A stretch of 64,000 nt of DNA from Anaerobacillus alkalilacustris (GCF_001866005.1 NZ_MLQR01000027.1:1-64000); one strand, 5' to 3'; counted from the stretch's first letter, positions 17,035 to 26,542 are shown. Notes: generated by a model from the letters alone, not told the origin. Numbers and translations: made by a program.

Positions 17035-17865
17035 ATGAATTTTTCGGAATTTTCAAAGAGACTATATAAAAATCTGAGTGGTCTCAATAGCCAAGGACAT
17101 TTTATAGGTGCTCTCTTTAATGCTGCTGGAAGTAGTTTCTTTGTTTTAAAACCTCCCTATGGTACTGATGGGTACCAAAGAAAAGTATTTAGTGGTACAA
17201 GGGACTTCACTCAGGATATGAAAGATAGTTTTCCAAAACCCTTAGATACTGATGGACTTATGCTATTTTTTCAGTCACGAATCGGCGAGAAGACCATGAC
17301 TACTATAATGAAAAACTTTGGTATACCTGAAAGTGAGCATCAAAACAAAGACTTATTTATAAAAGCGCTATGTAAACAGTTTCAAACCATCGTATCGGAA
17401 GTATCTGATGAGGTAGATGATATTGTTGCCTCAGAATACTCTCGACTGTTGCGAAAGTCCGGAGCAGAAATAACGAACAACGCACCTTATTATCCGGGCG
17501 ACAATATTCTTATAGTTAGCCGAGTTCCAGAACATGACCATAACGTGAGCTTTTATAAAAATTTTGAACACCAATGGACGATTAGAAATACGGGTACCGT
17601 TACCTGGGAAGGTAGATACCTTGAATGTACCAACCAATCTGACCTGAGAATTAGGGCCAAAAACAAGATCATTAACATACCGAAAGTTAAACCTGGGGAT
17701 GATGTATGTTTGACAGCAGCGTTTAACGCTAGAGGATTTGAGGGCAGATATGAAGCTTTATGGGAAATGAAAGATACTGAAGGTCGCACATGTTTCAACG
17801 ATCAGAAAGCGATTAAAGTCGTAGTTAAAGTTGTAAACACTCGAAGCGAAACAATGGAGGCTTGA
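17035..17865 (+). CDS. NBR1-type Ig-like domain protein of the Hachiman cassette
   Basis: A 276-residue protein with two parts. Residues 1-140 are helical with no family I can name. Residues about 150-270 look like the Ig-like 'four-tryptophan' domain known from NBR1: GDNILIVSRVP, QWTIRNTGTVTWEGRYLEC (W181, W191) and ALWEMKDTEGRTCF. Such domains bind proteins. No signal peptide is present, so it is cytoplasmic. AAAGGAGG gives a strong start. The stop overlaps the start of the HTH gene (ATGA), so it belongs to one operon with the HTH protein, hamA and hamB. A role in sensing or partner binding in defence is inference. Confidence 0.7.
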   Translation: MNFSEFSKRLYKNLSGLNSQGHFIGALFNAAGSSFFVLKPPYGTDGYQRKVFSGTRDFTQDMKDSFPKPLDTDGLMLFFQSRIGEKTMTTIMKNFGIPESEHQNKDLFIKALCKQFQTIVSEVSDEVDDIVASEYSRLLRKSGAEITNNAPYYPGDNILIVSRVPEHDHNVSFYKNFEHQWTIRNTGTVTWEGRYLECTNQSDLRIRAKNKIINIPKVKPGDDVCLTAAFNARGFEGRYEALWEMKDTEGRTCFNDQKAIKVVVKVVNTRSETMEA

Positions 17866-18089
17866 AAATGAAAAAGAAAAACAACATTGAAAAATGGTCG
17901 ACATTGAAGGAGATACAGGAACACTTGGGGGCCGGAAGAGAAACAATTTTACAGTGGATAGCAAAGAGAAACATGCCAGCATATAAGGTCGGCAGACTTT
18001 GGAAATTCAAAATTTCTGAAGTTGATGAATGGATACGTTCCGGTGGAGCGGATGATCGCAATGCCAAGAAAGAAAAAACCGAATCATAA
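17862..18089 (+). CDS. Excisionase-type HTH protein
   Basis: A 75-residue protein with a winged-helix HTH of the HTH_17/excisionase type: STLKEIQEHLGAGRETILQW, then MPAYKVGRLWKFKISEVDEW. The last 15 residues are a charged tail. It is coupled to the preceding gene by a 4-base overlap and ends 13 bases before hamA. It may regulate the cassette or guide the complex to DNA. A true excisionase is less likely since no integrase is close. Confidence 0.8.
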   Translation: MKMKKKNNIEKWSTLKEIQEHLGAGRETILQWIAKRNMPAYKVGRLWKFKISEVDEWIRSGGADDRNAKKEKTES

Positions 18090-18102
18090 GATCAGTCATT
18101 AA

Positions 18103-19047
18103 ATGGGGGTGGGGGTAGTGCAGGTGCAACAATTTACGAAAACACTAAAAAAGGGATTTGACGGCGTCTTTACTGAGGTAACTCATACAGAATCACTAGG
18201 GCTTAGGAACCCCAATCAGCTACGCATGTTCCATTTGGATGTAGCAAACAATACATTTTCTTTTGATGCCTTGCATGAATTTCTTTTAAGAAACATAGGT
18301 CGATATGTATTTTCCAGAGCTAAAATGGAGCAGTTTCGGATAGACGATGATTTAGAGGTGGTTGGAGCTAAAGCTATTGGCCTTCTACGAGATGCATATA
18401 AAATGGATGAAGAATGGATCGGTGAAGAACTCGGCGATGTCATGCTTTATGTTTTTTTAGAACAAATACTTGGCGCTCCGAAATTGTTTAGTAAAATAGA
18501 GCTGGCTCCATTTGGTGATCAGAGTGTTCTTCATAGTGGAGGTGTTCATTTACTCTCTCTTGGGAATACAGGTACAATGCCTTCCTATCAGATGATTTTT
18601 GGAAAATCTAATATTATCGGTGATTTGCAAGATGCTATCGATAATGCATTTGAATCTCTTGTAGAAATAAGGGACAACACCGGCAGTGAATTAAAGGTTG
18701 TTGAGAGCACCGTATTTTCTCAAGCTTATGACCCTCAAACCACCAACTATCTAAAAAGCATCATTCTTCCGAGCAAGAAAAAGAACGCCTCTGTAGATAA
18801 GGCGTTTGGGGTATTCCTTGGCTATTCACTTGGTTTAGATCCGGATAATTATTCAAATACAGAGTTCCGTGAAGAACTTATGCTGAAAATGGATACAGAT
18901 ATAAAAGCTCATGTAGCCTACATTATTGAAAAAATCAAAGAAACAAATTTAGGTACGCATTCATTTTACTTTTACATATTGCCATTCAACGATGCAGATG
19001 GAGAGAAGCAGAATATTATGAATACATTGTTGAAGGGAGCGGTTTGA
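18103..19047 (+). CDS. hamA: Hachiman HamA-like protein (DUF1837 nuclease)
   Basis: A protein of up to 314 residues whose partner and pattern match HamA (DUF1837). HamA is the effector nuclease of Hachiman anti-phage defence and is held by the helicase HamB until damaged or phage DNA is sensed. Visible landmarks are ELGDVMLYVFLEQILGAPKL (109-128), KIEL (131-134), GGVHLL (146-151) and QMIFGKS (163-169). The last three resemble the PD-(D/E)xK strands of this family, though the E-x-K motif appears as F-G-K. A GTG at 18118 preceded by GGGGGTGGGGG may be the true start. It is followed by hamB after one base. Confidence 0.82.
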   Translation: MGVGVVQVQQFTKTLKKGFDGVFTEVTHTESLGLRNPNQLRMFHLDVANNTFSFDALHEFLLRNIGRYVFSRAKMEQFRIDDDLEVVGAKAIGLLRDAYKMDEEWIGEELGDVMLYVFLEQILGAPKLFSKIELAPFGDQSVLHSGGVHLLSLGNTGTMPSYQMIFGKSNIIGDLQDAIDNAFESLVEIRDNTGSELKVVESTVFSQAYDPQTTNYLKSIILPSKKKNASVDKAFGVFLGYSLGLDPDNYSNTEFREELMLKMDTDIKAHVAYIIEKIKETNLGTHSFYFYILPFNDADGEKQNIMNTLLKGAV

Positions 19048-19048
19048 T

Positions 19049-21679
19049 TTGAACCATAATAATAATGATTCGAACCACGATAATAATAAGGTTAATCTAG
19101 GTAGCGCTATTTTTACAGACCTTCATAAGGATCCCTACTTGAACGAGTTGTATGACAATATTCTATATAACTATTCAATTAAGTTGTTTGGAGTCAGGAA
19201 TGATAAAAAGAGATCCGTGGATATAGAGGACGCTCTGAGATTTGCCGATATCCTATCAAAGTCATCAGATCCTCAAAACGCAGATAAACATAAAATAATA
19301 GCTCAAGAGATCGTTGCACTCTTAAACACCATAGAACCGGAAAATCCAGCGGTTAAATTTTATTTAGGATCAGTGCTTTTAAGCGCAGGAAATTTTCGTG
19401 GTATGGCAATGGTAACTCCTGAACATCAAAGTAAAACCCTGCTTGATAGGTTTTATGCAGAGTTTAGTAAAGACATTATGCGCATTCCAGCAGCTCCTGA
19501 GAACCAATTTTTCCGTTCTCAAAAACTTGTATATGACAGACTAGATGAACCATATTTCAGTTATTCAGGACCTACCTCAATGGGAAAGTCCTTTGTAATG
19601 CGTATGTTTATTAAGAAACAGATTATGGACGGGACTAGAGTTAATTTTGCGCTGCTTGTTCCTACTAAAGCACTGATTAACGAGGTCACAAGCAATGTGA
19701 TAAATGATTTAAAAGAGCTTCTTGCTGAATATAATTATAGACTTGTCACTTCTGCTAGTGCACTGTCTCTAAAACAAAAACATAACTTCATAATGATTCT
19801 TACACCTGAGAGATTATTGTATCTACTTATAAGCAATCCAAACATAGATATTGACTATCTATTCATTGATGAAGCTCATAAAATCTCAACCAAGGGCAGT
19901 CGTAGTGCATTTTATTATAAAGTGGTGGATATGCTTAACCAACGTCAAAAAAAGACACGTATGATCTTTGCTTCGCCCAACATACCAAACCCGGAAATTT
20001 ATCTTAAACTGATATCCGATACAACTAATGAAGTTAAACAAAAATTAACTACTACCTTTACACCGGTAACTCAATTAAAATACTTTATCGATTTTCCAAA
20101 TAGACAAATTCAGCTATATAACACATATAGCGAAACCTTCACTAATGTCGCTAACATGAAAGAATCCGCTACGTTTTACCGGTTATTATCACGAATTGGA
20201 TCAGAAGCACAAAATATTATATATTGTAATTCAACTTTTAAGGCCGTTGAGTTAGCACGAGAATTTGCTGTAGATAAAGAAACAAAAGATAACAAAGAAC
20301 TTCTCACTTTATCAAGAGATATCAAAAATGAAGTTCACGGTGATTACTACCTAGCAGACTTGATTACTAAAGGCATTGCTTATCACATAGGTTACTTGCC
20401 TTCATCAATTCGTATGCGCATCGAAGAACTTTTCAAGGAAGGCCTTATAAAGACAATGTTCTGTACTAGTACTTTGGTTGAGGGTGTTAACCTTCCAGCT
20501 GATAACTTATTTATCACCCACTATAAAAATGGTAGAGCAAAAATGTCCCCGGTTGATTTCAAAAATCTAATCGGCCGTGTTGGAAGAATAGAGTACAACC
20601 TCTATGGCAATGTATTTCTTGTTCGGCTTGAAGATAATGTTAAAACAGAAGATTTTATTAAGTTATTAAAGGAAGATGTACCTGAGCAAAAATTGTCTCT
20701 TGTGACAGAGTTATCAAAGAATCAAAAAAAGCTGATTGTAAACTGTCTTTTGAAAGGTAATATAGAATTACTTAAACATCCCAAAAATCAGTCAGATGAT
20801 AACTTTGCACTGATGCGTAAATTTGCAATTATTCTTTTAAGGGATATCACCAAAGGAAATAAGAGCCCTGTCTGGCAAGAGTTTTCTAAGCTATTAGATA
20901 GGGTTACTGAGACAAAAATTATTGAAGCATTTAGAAGTAAAGATGAAATACCAGACGATGACATCAATGTTTCAGTAGATCAGATAGCAAACTTAACTGT
21001 TGCCATTGCCAACGGATTAAATTACCCTGAACTTGATGAAAAAGGAAATATCGACTATAACGATTTACTAATTTTCCTTGAAAAACTTAGTAAAATCTTT
21101 AAATGGGAAGTCTATGAATCCTCAACACTTGGATTTGTCAGTAAAGATGGTACTCATGGCAAACTAAGATGGTATGCTGTCATCCTCTCCCAATGGATAA
21201 AAGGAACTGGTTTAAGTTTTATTATGGAACAGTCTCTTGATTTCAAACGAAAAAACCGTAAGTCAGGTGTTATGATAGATTTCAAGCCGGTTACTTATAA
21301 TGATTCACTTGAGCATCGTAATATCGTGATTTCCGATACCCTACAAGTAATCGAGAATATTGTTCTTTTCAGTATTTCCAATTATTTCTTGAGATTTTCA
21401 TCAGAATATAAACGTCATCATGGTTTGGAATCATTCCCTAACGATTGGTATGAGTATGTTGAGTACGGCACAACTAATCCGCTCTCGATCATACTTCAAA
21501 GGAATGGATTTTCTAGAGAAACATCAACCTATATTAGGCAGCATAAAGAAGAGTATGTCGTTGTAAATTCAGATGGTGAAATAAAGCTTCGCCGTTCACT
21601 CGTCGAGTGTGGCAGTGTTAGCGTTCGTAAAGAAGTGGCAAATGTTCAATACAACATACCTGAATTGTTTATTGATTAA
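19049..21679 (+). CDS. hamB: Hachiman HamB-like SF2 helicase
   Basis: An 876-residue superfamily 2 helicase. Walker A is GPTSMGKS (174-181), motif II is DEAH (274-277), and the second RecA domain has STLVEGVNLPADN (about 480-495) and IGRVGRIEYN. The layout is Ski2-like and fits HamB, the DNA-scanning partner of HamA. A TTG start (TTGAACCATAAT) follows the GGGAGCGG site at the end of hamA, and the genes are one base apart. Residues 1-20 are Asn/Asp-rich, probably disordered. A terminator hairpin follows the stop. Confidence 0.88.
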   Translation: MNHNNNDSNHDNNKVNLGSAIFTDLHKDPYLNELYDNILYNYSIKLFGVRNDKKRSVDIEDALRFADILSKSSDPQNADKHKIIAQEIVALLNTIEPENPAVKFYLGSVLLSAGNFRGMAMVTPEHQSKTLLDRFYAEFSKDIMRIPAAPENQFFRSQKLVYDRLDEPYFSYSGPTSMGKSFVMRMFIKKQIMDGTRVNFALLVPTKALINEVTSNVINDLKELLAEYNYRLVTSASALSLKQKHNFIMILTPERLLYLLISNPNIDIDYLFIDEAHKISTKGSRSAFYYKVVDMLNQRQKKTRMIFASPNIPNPEIYLKLISDTTNEVKQKLTTTFTPVTQLKYFIDFPNRQIQLYNTYSETFTNVANMKESATFYRLLSRIGSEAQNIIYCNSTFKAVELAREFAVDKETKDNKELLTLSRDIKNEVHGDYYLADLITKGIAYHIGYLPSSIRMRIEELFKEGLIKTMFCTSTLVEGVNLPADNLFITHYKNGRAKMSPVDFKNLIGRVGRIEYNLYGNVFLVRLEDNVKTEDFIKLLKEDVPEQKLSLVTELSKNQKKLIVNCLLKGNIELLKHPKNQSDDNFALMRKFAIILLRDITKGNKSPVWQEFSKLLDRVTETKIIEAFRSKDEIPDDDINVSVDQIANLTVAIANGLNYPELDEKGNIDYNDLLIFLEKLSKIFKWEVYESSTLGFVSKDGTHGKLRWYAVILSQWIKGTGLSFIMEQSLDFKRKNRKSGVMIDFKPVTYNDSLEHRNIVISDTLQVIENIVLFSISNYFLRFSSEYKRHHGLESFPNDWYEYVEYGTTNPLSIILQRNGFSRETSTYIRQHKEEYVVVNSDGEIKLRRSLVECGSVSVRKEVANVQYNIPELFID

Positions 21680-21683
21680 AAAG

Positions 21684-21724
21684 TACCCTGGTCAGCAGCT
21701 TTGAACTGTTGACCAAGGTACTCT
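21684..21724. terminator. Terminator after hamB
   Basis: Hairpin with arms GTACC-CTGGTCA and TGACCAAGGTAC and outer AAGTAC/GTACTCT, directly after the hamB stop. It works on the plus strand and perhaps both. Confidence 0.65.
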
Positions 21725-21729
21725 ATAAT

Positions 21730-21965
21730 AAGTAATTATCCCTCTATTTAATCCTCTCCAAAGAAATTCCATTTGAATTTCTTCTTTTCATCTTTATCTT
21801 GCTCCATATACTCTTCGCAGATTTACGATACCGGTAGCGACTTATTAATAAATTAATTGTTAGCATATGTAAAATGAGGGAGATTATCCTTTTAGAATCA
21901 TAATGCTGTTAAAGAAAAAACTGAAGGTAATCACTCCTTCAGTTCTATAGTGGCATCTATAGTTT
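21730..21965. other. Intergenic remnant between Hachiman and the RM operon
   Basis: No intact gene is seen. On the minus strand a 24-codon fragment ending KFKWNFFGED-stop looks like the tail of a lost gene (stop near 21750), cut off by an upstream stop near 21825. The stretch may mark the joint between two imported segments. ACTGAAGG and CCTTCAGT near 21922 form a small hairpin serving as terminator of the PC4-like gene. Confidence 0.35.
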
Positions 21966-22190
21966 TTATAAACTTGCTAGTACCTCTTTTAATTTCTCCA
22001 ACTCTTCTTTTGAAATCGTTACACCCTTACCCATTTTCTCATGGTTCGGAGCCCAATCACGAATATCATACTTTGGTTCACGGCCATTCCAACTAATAAG
22101 GTTCAGTTCTTTTGTCCATCCTTTTGGTGATTCTGATAGGATTGCAATGTGTTCAGTGATCTCAAACTTTAGTTCTGCCAATAAGCTCAC
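21966..22190 (-). CDS. PC4/YdbC-family ssDNA-binding protein
   Basis: A 74-residue protein matching the small bacterial PC4-like YdbC family: KFEITEHIAILSES, GWTKELNLISWNGREPKYDI, RDWAPNHEKMGKGVTISKEE. Such proteins bind single-stranded DNA as dimers. It follows hsdR by 17 bases and may be the last gene of that operon. A link to restriction is only suggested by place; stand-alone copies are common in Bacillaceae. Confidence 0.85.
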   Translation of the reverse strand: MSLLAELKFEITEHIAILSESPKGWTKELNLISWNGREPKYDIRDWAPNHEKMGKGVTISKEELEKLKEVLASL

Positions 22191-22207
22191 TCCTATTTCG
22201 ATAATAA

Positions 22208-25177
22208 TTAAATTTCTGGTGGTTTATCAGTAAAAGGTATCCCATCAGTATTATAAGTTAGAGTAAATACCATATCTGATAACCATTTTTTAAATGAATC
22301 ATTATCGTTATATTGCTTAAATATTTCCATATTATCTGTCATCATATTGATAACTGCACGGTTTAATGCTTTTTCACTCTCAATTCTAGCATTTTGTTTA
22401 TCCGAGTTTTTCATAGCATTTAAATAGTCTTTATCCTTTGAAACAGCCTCTGGAATTACAGCAATTTGTTTTTTTACTTGTTCTTCATCATTCCAATTTA
22501 TATTTCCGAATAAGTCATGAAAACTTGATAAAATATTACTAAGTAAATCCAACTCTACATCAGATCTACCACCACCAGCCGATGTTGGTACTGGGGCAAT
22601 CTCATAATCTTCTGTATCTTCAAGTACAATGGACATTTTTGCTTGAGCTTCTGCCCGGTAACTATCTAAGTCAATTGCTTCTAATATGCCCTTTGATAAA
22701 TCTTCTTCTTTCGGTGCTGGAAGTTTCGGTATTAATAAATTTAAAAAGATAGAAAGTTTCTCCCAATCAGCATTTCCGTAAGGTAAAATCGCTGCTAAAA
22801 ACCCATATGTCCTAGTAAAAGCCTTAGCTTTACTCTTGAAGTCTATTTGCTCATCTTCATCTAAATTATCTATATAGTATTGCGAACAAACATCTAATAT
22901 TGGATCAAGTTTATCTCTTTCAGCTCCGTTTAAAAATAACTCCACGATTGAGTCGACATTTTGCTCTGTAAAAACTTGATATCTCCAGATATCGCTTTCT
23001 AAATCATTTAATTTATCAGGATCTGTTTCATCTGAGAGAATAGTTGTCCGATAATACTTTGAAAAAGCATCTTTAATAGTATCCGTGTCATTAGCAAAAT
23101 CTAGAACAAACACGTCAGTTTTGTCCGGATGAGCCCTATTTAACCTTGATAATGTCTGAACTGCCTTAATATCAGTTAATACTTTATCAACATACATTGT
23201 GTGTAAGAGCGGTTCATCATATCCTGTTTGGAATTTATTTGCAACGACCAGGATTCTATAAGGGTCTTTCTTTAATTTTTTCTCTATCTCATTACTCGGA
23301 AAATCATTGATTATACTTTCCGTCAACTTCTTACCGCCAAACTCTTTTTCACCAGAGAATGCTACAATTGCTTTATATGGACTTTTTCTCTTTTGTAAGT
23401 ATTCAGTGATTGAGTAATAATATTGAATGGCCCTTTCGATGCTACTAGTCACGACCATAGCACGTGCCTTGCCACCAACTTTACGTTTTGCAATAACGTG
23501 GTCATGAAAATGGTCCACCATAATTTCAGCCTTTAAACTTATCGCTTTCTCATTCGATTCTACATACTTACGTAGCTTCTTTTGCGCCTTCTTTTTATCA
23601 AACATCGGATCATCTTCAACTATTTTAGCAATCTTATAATAGCTATTAATTGGAGTGTATTCTTTTAATACATCCATGATGAAACCTTCTTGAGTAGCTT
23701 GTTTCATGGTGTATACATGAAATGGTCTATGTTTTACTTGACCATCTACTTCATGTGGTACACCAAACATTTCTAGCGTTTTATTTTTCGGTGTAGCTGT
23801 AAAGGCAAAGTAACTCGCATTGGTTAACATTTTTCTGCCTTCTAAAATCTTTATAATCTTATCCTCTATTGTTTCCTCTTCGTTATCCTCATAGTTTTCT
23901 GATAAAGCCATATTCATCTTAGCTGACATATTTCCACTTTGACTTGAATGTGCTTCATCTATGATAATTGCGAAGTTATTTTTTCTATGCTGATTACCAA
24001 TATCATCTAATATATATGGGAACTTGTGAACGATTGTAATAATGATTTTTTTTCCATCCTGAATTAATTTCTTCAAATCCCCTGAACTAGCAGCATGACC
24101 AACTGTGTTCGATACTTGCATAAAACCTTTAATCGTATTTTTTATTTGTTTATCAAGGTTAATACGGTCAGTTACTACAATAACCGTATCAAAAATATCT
24201 TTACCGTCTTTTTGAAGTGAAACTAACTGATGTGCCAACCAAGCAATGGAATTTGATTTCCCACTACCCGCACTATGTTGAATAAGATACTTTTGCCCAG
24301 GGCCTTTTATCTGTATATCCGCTAAAAGAGACTTTACTCCAGATAACTGGTGGTAACGAGGAAAAACCTGTTTTCTCGTTACCTTCTTTGTTTCCTCATC
24401 TTTTTCTTCTACTATTTGTGCATAGTTTTCAATAATGTTAGATAGCTCTTCTTTAACTAGAATCTGCTTCCACAGAAAATCAGTTTTAATACCATTTGGG
24501 TTTGGCGGATTACCTGCACCATCGTTGTACCCCTTATTAAAAGGTAGGAACCACGAGGATTTTTCCTTTAATTCGGTGCACATTTTGACCTCATTATCAT
24601 CTACCGCGAAATGTACCATGCATCTACCAAAATTGAACAAAAGTTCTCGTGGACTTCGATCATTTTTATATTGTTGAACAGCGTCTTCAACATTTTGCTT
24701 AGTTAATCTATTCTTTAATTCACAAGTAATTATAGGAAGCCCATTAATAAAAACAGCAAAATCAAGAGCTAATCTTGTATTGTCATTTGAATACATTAAC
24801 TGTCTCGTTACACTAAATATATTTTTATTGTATAAGTCTACTGCTGTCGCATTCTCAAGTGAAGGTGTTAGGTAATATAAATCTAAAGTGACAGGATAGA
24901 TTTTTACTCCATTTCTTAAAACCTCAATAACTCCATTTTTAGTGATTTCTCCTTGTAAGCGATTAAGGAATTTAACCTTACCCATATCACTTTTGAAAAC
25001 TCCTAATTTTTCTAACTTGTCTGGTTGAGTGTCTTGTAAGAAGCGAAATAAACGAGTTTCATCAATTGCATAATCTTTGTTGTAATCTTGGTTGTTTCCA
25101 AGTTCATACCCATTATAATTAACGAGATGTTCAACAATTAGCGTTTCTAATCCTGACTCTTTAGTGTTACTTTGCAT
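22208..25177 (-). CDS. hsdR: Type I restriction enzyme subunit R
   Basis: A 989-residue HsdR. The N-terminal nuclease shows LALDFAVFINGLPIITCELK (E-x-K near residue 165). The translocase has Walker A HSAGSGKSNSIAWL near residue 300, DEAH in IIIDEAHSSQSG near 405, TATPKN near 475, and QTGYDEPLL with QTLSRLNR in the second RecA domain. It cuts unmethylated DNA after ATP-driven translocation. Its ATG overlaps the end of hsdS. All main motifs look intact. Confidence 0.95.
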   Translation of the reverse strand: MQSNTKESGLETLIVEHLVNYNGYELGNNQDYNKDYAIDETRLFRFLQDTQPDKLEKLGVFKSDMGKVKFLNRLQGEITKNGVIEVLRNGVKIYPVTLDLYYLTPSLENATAVDLYNKNIFSVTRQLMYSNDNTRLALDFAVFINGLPIITCELKNRLTKQNVEDAVQQYKNDRSPRELLFNFGRCMVHFAVDDNEVKMCTELKEKSSWFLPFNKGYNDGAGNPPNPNGIKTDFLWKQILVKEELSNIIENYAQIVEEKDEETKKVTRKQVFPRYHQLSGVKSLLADIQIKGPGQKYLIQHSAGSGKSNSIAWLAHQLVSLQKDGKDIFDTVIVVTDRINLDKQIKNTIKGFMQVSNTVGHAASSGDLKKLIQDGKKIIITIVHKFPYILDDIGNQHRKNNFAIIIDEAHSSQSGNMSAKMNMALSENYEDNEEETIEDKIIKILEGRKMLTNASYFAFTATPKNKTLEMFGVPHEVDGQVKHRPFHVYTMKQATQEGFIMDVLKEYTPINSYYKIAKIVEDDPMFDKKKAQKKLRKYVESNEKAISLKAEIMVDHFHDHVIAKRKVGGKARAMVVTSSIERAIQYYYSITEYLQKRKSPYKAIVAFSGEKEFGGKKLTESIINDFPSNEIEKKLKKDPYRILVVANKFQTGYDEPLLHTMYVDKVLTDIKAVQTLSRLNRAHPDKTDVFVLDFANDTDTIKDAFSKYYRTTILSDETDPDKLNDLESDIWRYQVFTEQNVDSIVELFLNGAERDKLDPILDVCSQYYIDNLDEDEQIDFKSKAKAFTRTYGFLAAILPYGNADWEKLSIFLNLLIPKLPAPKEEDLSKGILEAIDLDSYRAEAQAKMSIVLEDTEDYEIAPVPTSAGGGRSDVELDLLSNILSSFHDLFGNINWNDEEQVKKQIAVIPEAVSKDKDYLNAMKNSDKQNARIESEKALNRAVINMMTDNMEIFKQYNDNDSFKKWLSDMVFTLTYNTDGIPFTDKPPEI

Positions 25178-26541
25178 TACACTTCACACTCCTCACTTTC
25201 TAGGATTTCCTCTTCTAACTCTTCTTCATTATCCTGCATTTCTATCTCATTAAGTTGAGCTTCATTAATTTCAATGTTGCGGACGTCGACTTGGCCTGTA
25301 ACTATGTCTGAGATTAGACGTGTACGGTATTCAGTGATTAGTTCTATTTCTTTTTCAATTCTTGCTATTGTTGAATTAATAGACTGTGACATCTGATTTA
25401 TATAGTCAACAATTAATAGCTGTTCTTCATATTTAGGTAAAGGTAGTATAATGTTATAAAAATCGTCAGTGTACAAACGCCAAAATCCCTCTACAATACC
25501 TCTAACACGAATTCTTAATTCTCTACGGCATTTTAAACTTTTAAGAACTATTTCTGCGTAAATTGGGTAAATTCTTTCATTTGGCCTTAGAACTGTGTAA
25601 TCCGGGCTTATAACCCCAGTTTGTGGTGCTAAAGCAAAAACACCTAAATGTGCTTTTAGTCTATTTAAAACTAAATCATCTTTCTTACATACTTTTCCAC
25701 CTATATAATTTTCAGATAATAATCTCCGTTCATTTAACTGCTCATTTGGAATTAAACCATGTTTTTGACTCATTGATAAGTGTGTCTCTAACCCAGTGGT
25801 GGAACGTGTATCAATTTCACGAAATAAATATTTACATCTTACCGTTTCCCAATTATCTGGAATCTCCCCTAGCCATTCTACACCCGAAGGTTTCATCTGT
25901 ACCTTCGGATTTAACCCTTTTGTTACCGCTTCGTTAGTTACTGCTTGTTTTTGCTCTTTTAGAACAGATATTAGCTTCTTCTTCGTTTTGATAAACCTAT
26001 CTATTTTGGTAAGTTGAAAGTCAAGGTATTTAACTATTTGGTCCTGCTCCATTCTTGTCGGTAAAGCTATTTTTGTTCTCAGAAAAGTGTCTGTAGATAT
26101 TACTTTCCTGAGACCAGTATATAACGGCTTAAGCAATTTATTATTATCCAAAAAAAGGTAGTAATAATATAAGTACTTTTTGTTTACATTTTTAATTTTA
26201 AAAACGGTATAAGCACTTGTTATCATTCCATTTAAGGGAGATAATCCAACCGTACGAGGTGTTTCGTCTATGTCAAACAAACAAAAAACCATATCACCCT
26301 TTTCAACTGCCTGATAGGTTGAAAAATCTTTTGGGAACTTCCCTTTAAAATTTTCCATGTCTCTTGCAATTATGCCTCTTAATGTTAAAGATAATAAAGT
26401 ATAATTATTATGTTGGTCCCCCACAATATCCTTCTTTAAGGTCATAACATTCTTATTTCTTACTAAATCCCAATGTACAGGGACTTTATCCAACCATGGC
26501 AAATTAACTTCTTTGTATTGTTCATAAGGTTTAAGTGTCAT
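25177..26541 (-). CDS. hsdS: Type I restriction specificity subunit S
   Basis: A 454-residue HsdS with two target-recognition domains, each followed by a long helix: TRD1 (about 15-150) with spacer helix ending KKLISVLKEQKQAVTNEAVT, and TRD2 (about 215-350) ending IELITEYRTRLISDIVTGQ. VEWLGEIPDNWE marks the TRD2 start and mirrors LPWLDKVPVHWD in TRD1. The acidic tail (EEELEEEILESEE) is common in this group. It decides the bipartite recognition site. The ATG at 26541 has GGTGGG upstream and follows the hsdM stop closely. Confidence 0.92.
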   Translation of the reverse strand: MTLKPYEQYKEVNLPWLDKVPVHWDLVRNKNVMTLKKDIVGDQHNNYTLLSLTLRGIIARDMENFKGKFPKDFSTYQAVEKGDMVFCLFDIDETPRTVGLSPLNGMITSAYTVFKIKNVNKKYLYYYYLFLDNNKLLKPLYTGLRKVISTDTFLRTKIALPTRMEQDQIVKYLDFQLTKIDRFIKTKKKLISVLKEQKQAVTNEAVTKGLNPKVQMKPSGVEWLGEIPDNWETVRCKYLFREIDTRSTTGLETHLSMSQKHGLIPNEQLNERRLLSENYIGGKVCKKDDLVLNRLKAHLGVFALAPQTGVISPDYTVLRPNERIYPIYAEIVLKSLKCRRELRIRVRGIVEGFWRLYTDDFYNIILPLPKYEEQLLIVDYINQMSQSINSTIARIEKEIELITEYRTRLISDIVTGQVDVRNIEINEAQLNEIEMQDNEEELEEEILESEECEV

Positions 26542-26542
26542 G

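Noticed and set aside
17862..18089. HTH protein as the excisionase of the prophage
   Set aside because: It is coupled to the Ig-like gene and hamA, lies on the opposite strand to the prophage genes, and no integrase is adjacent.
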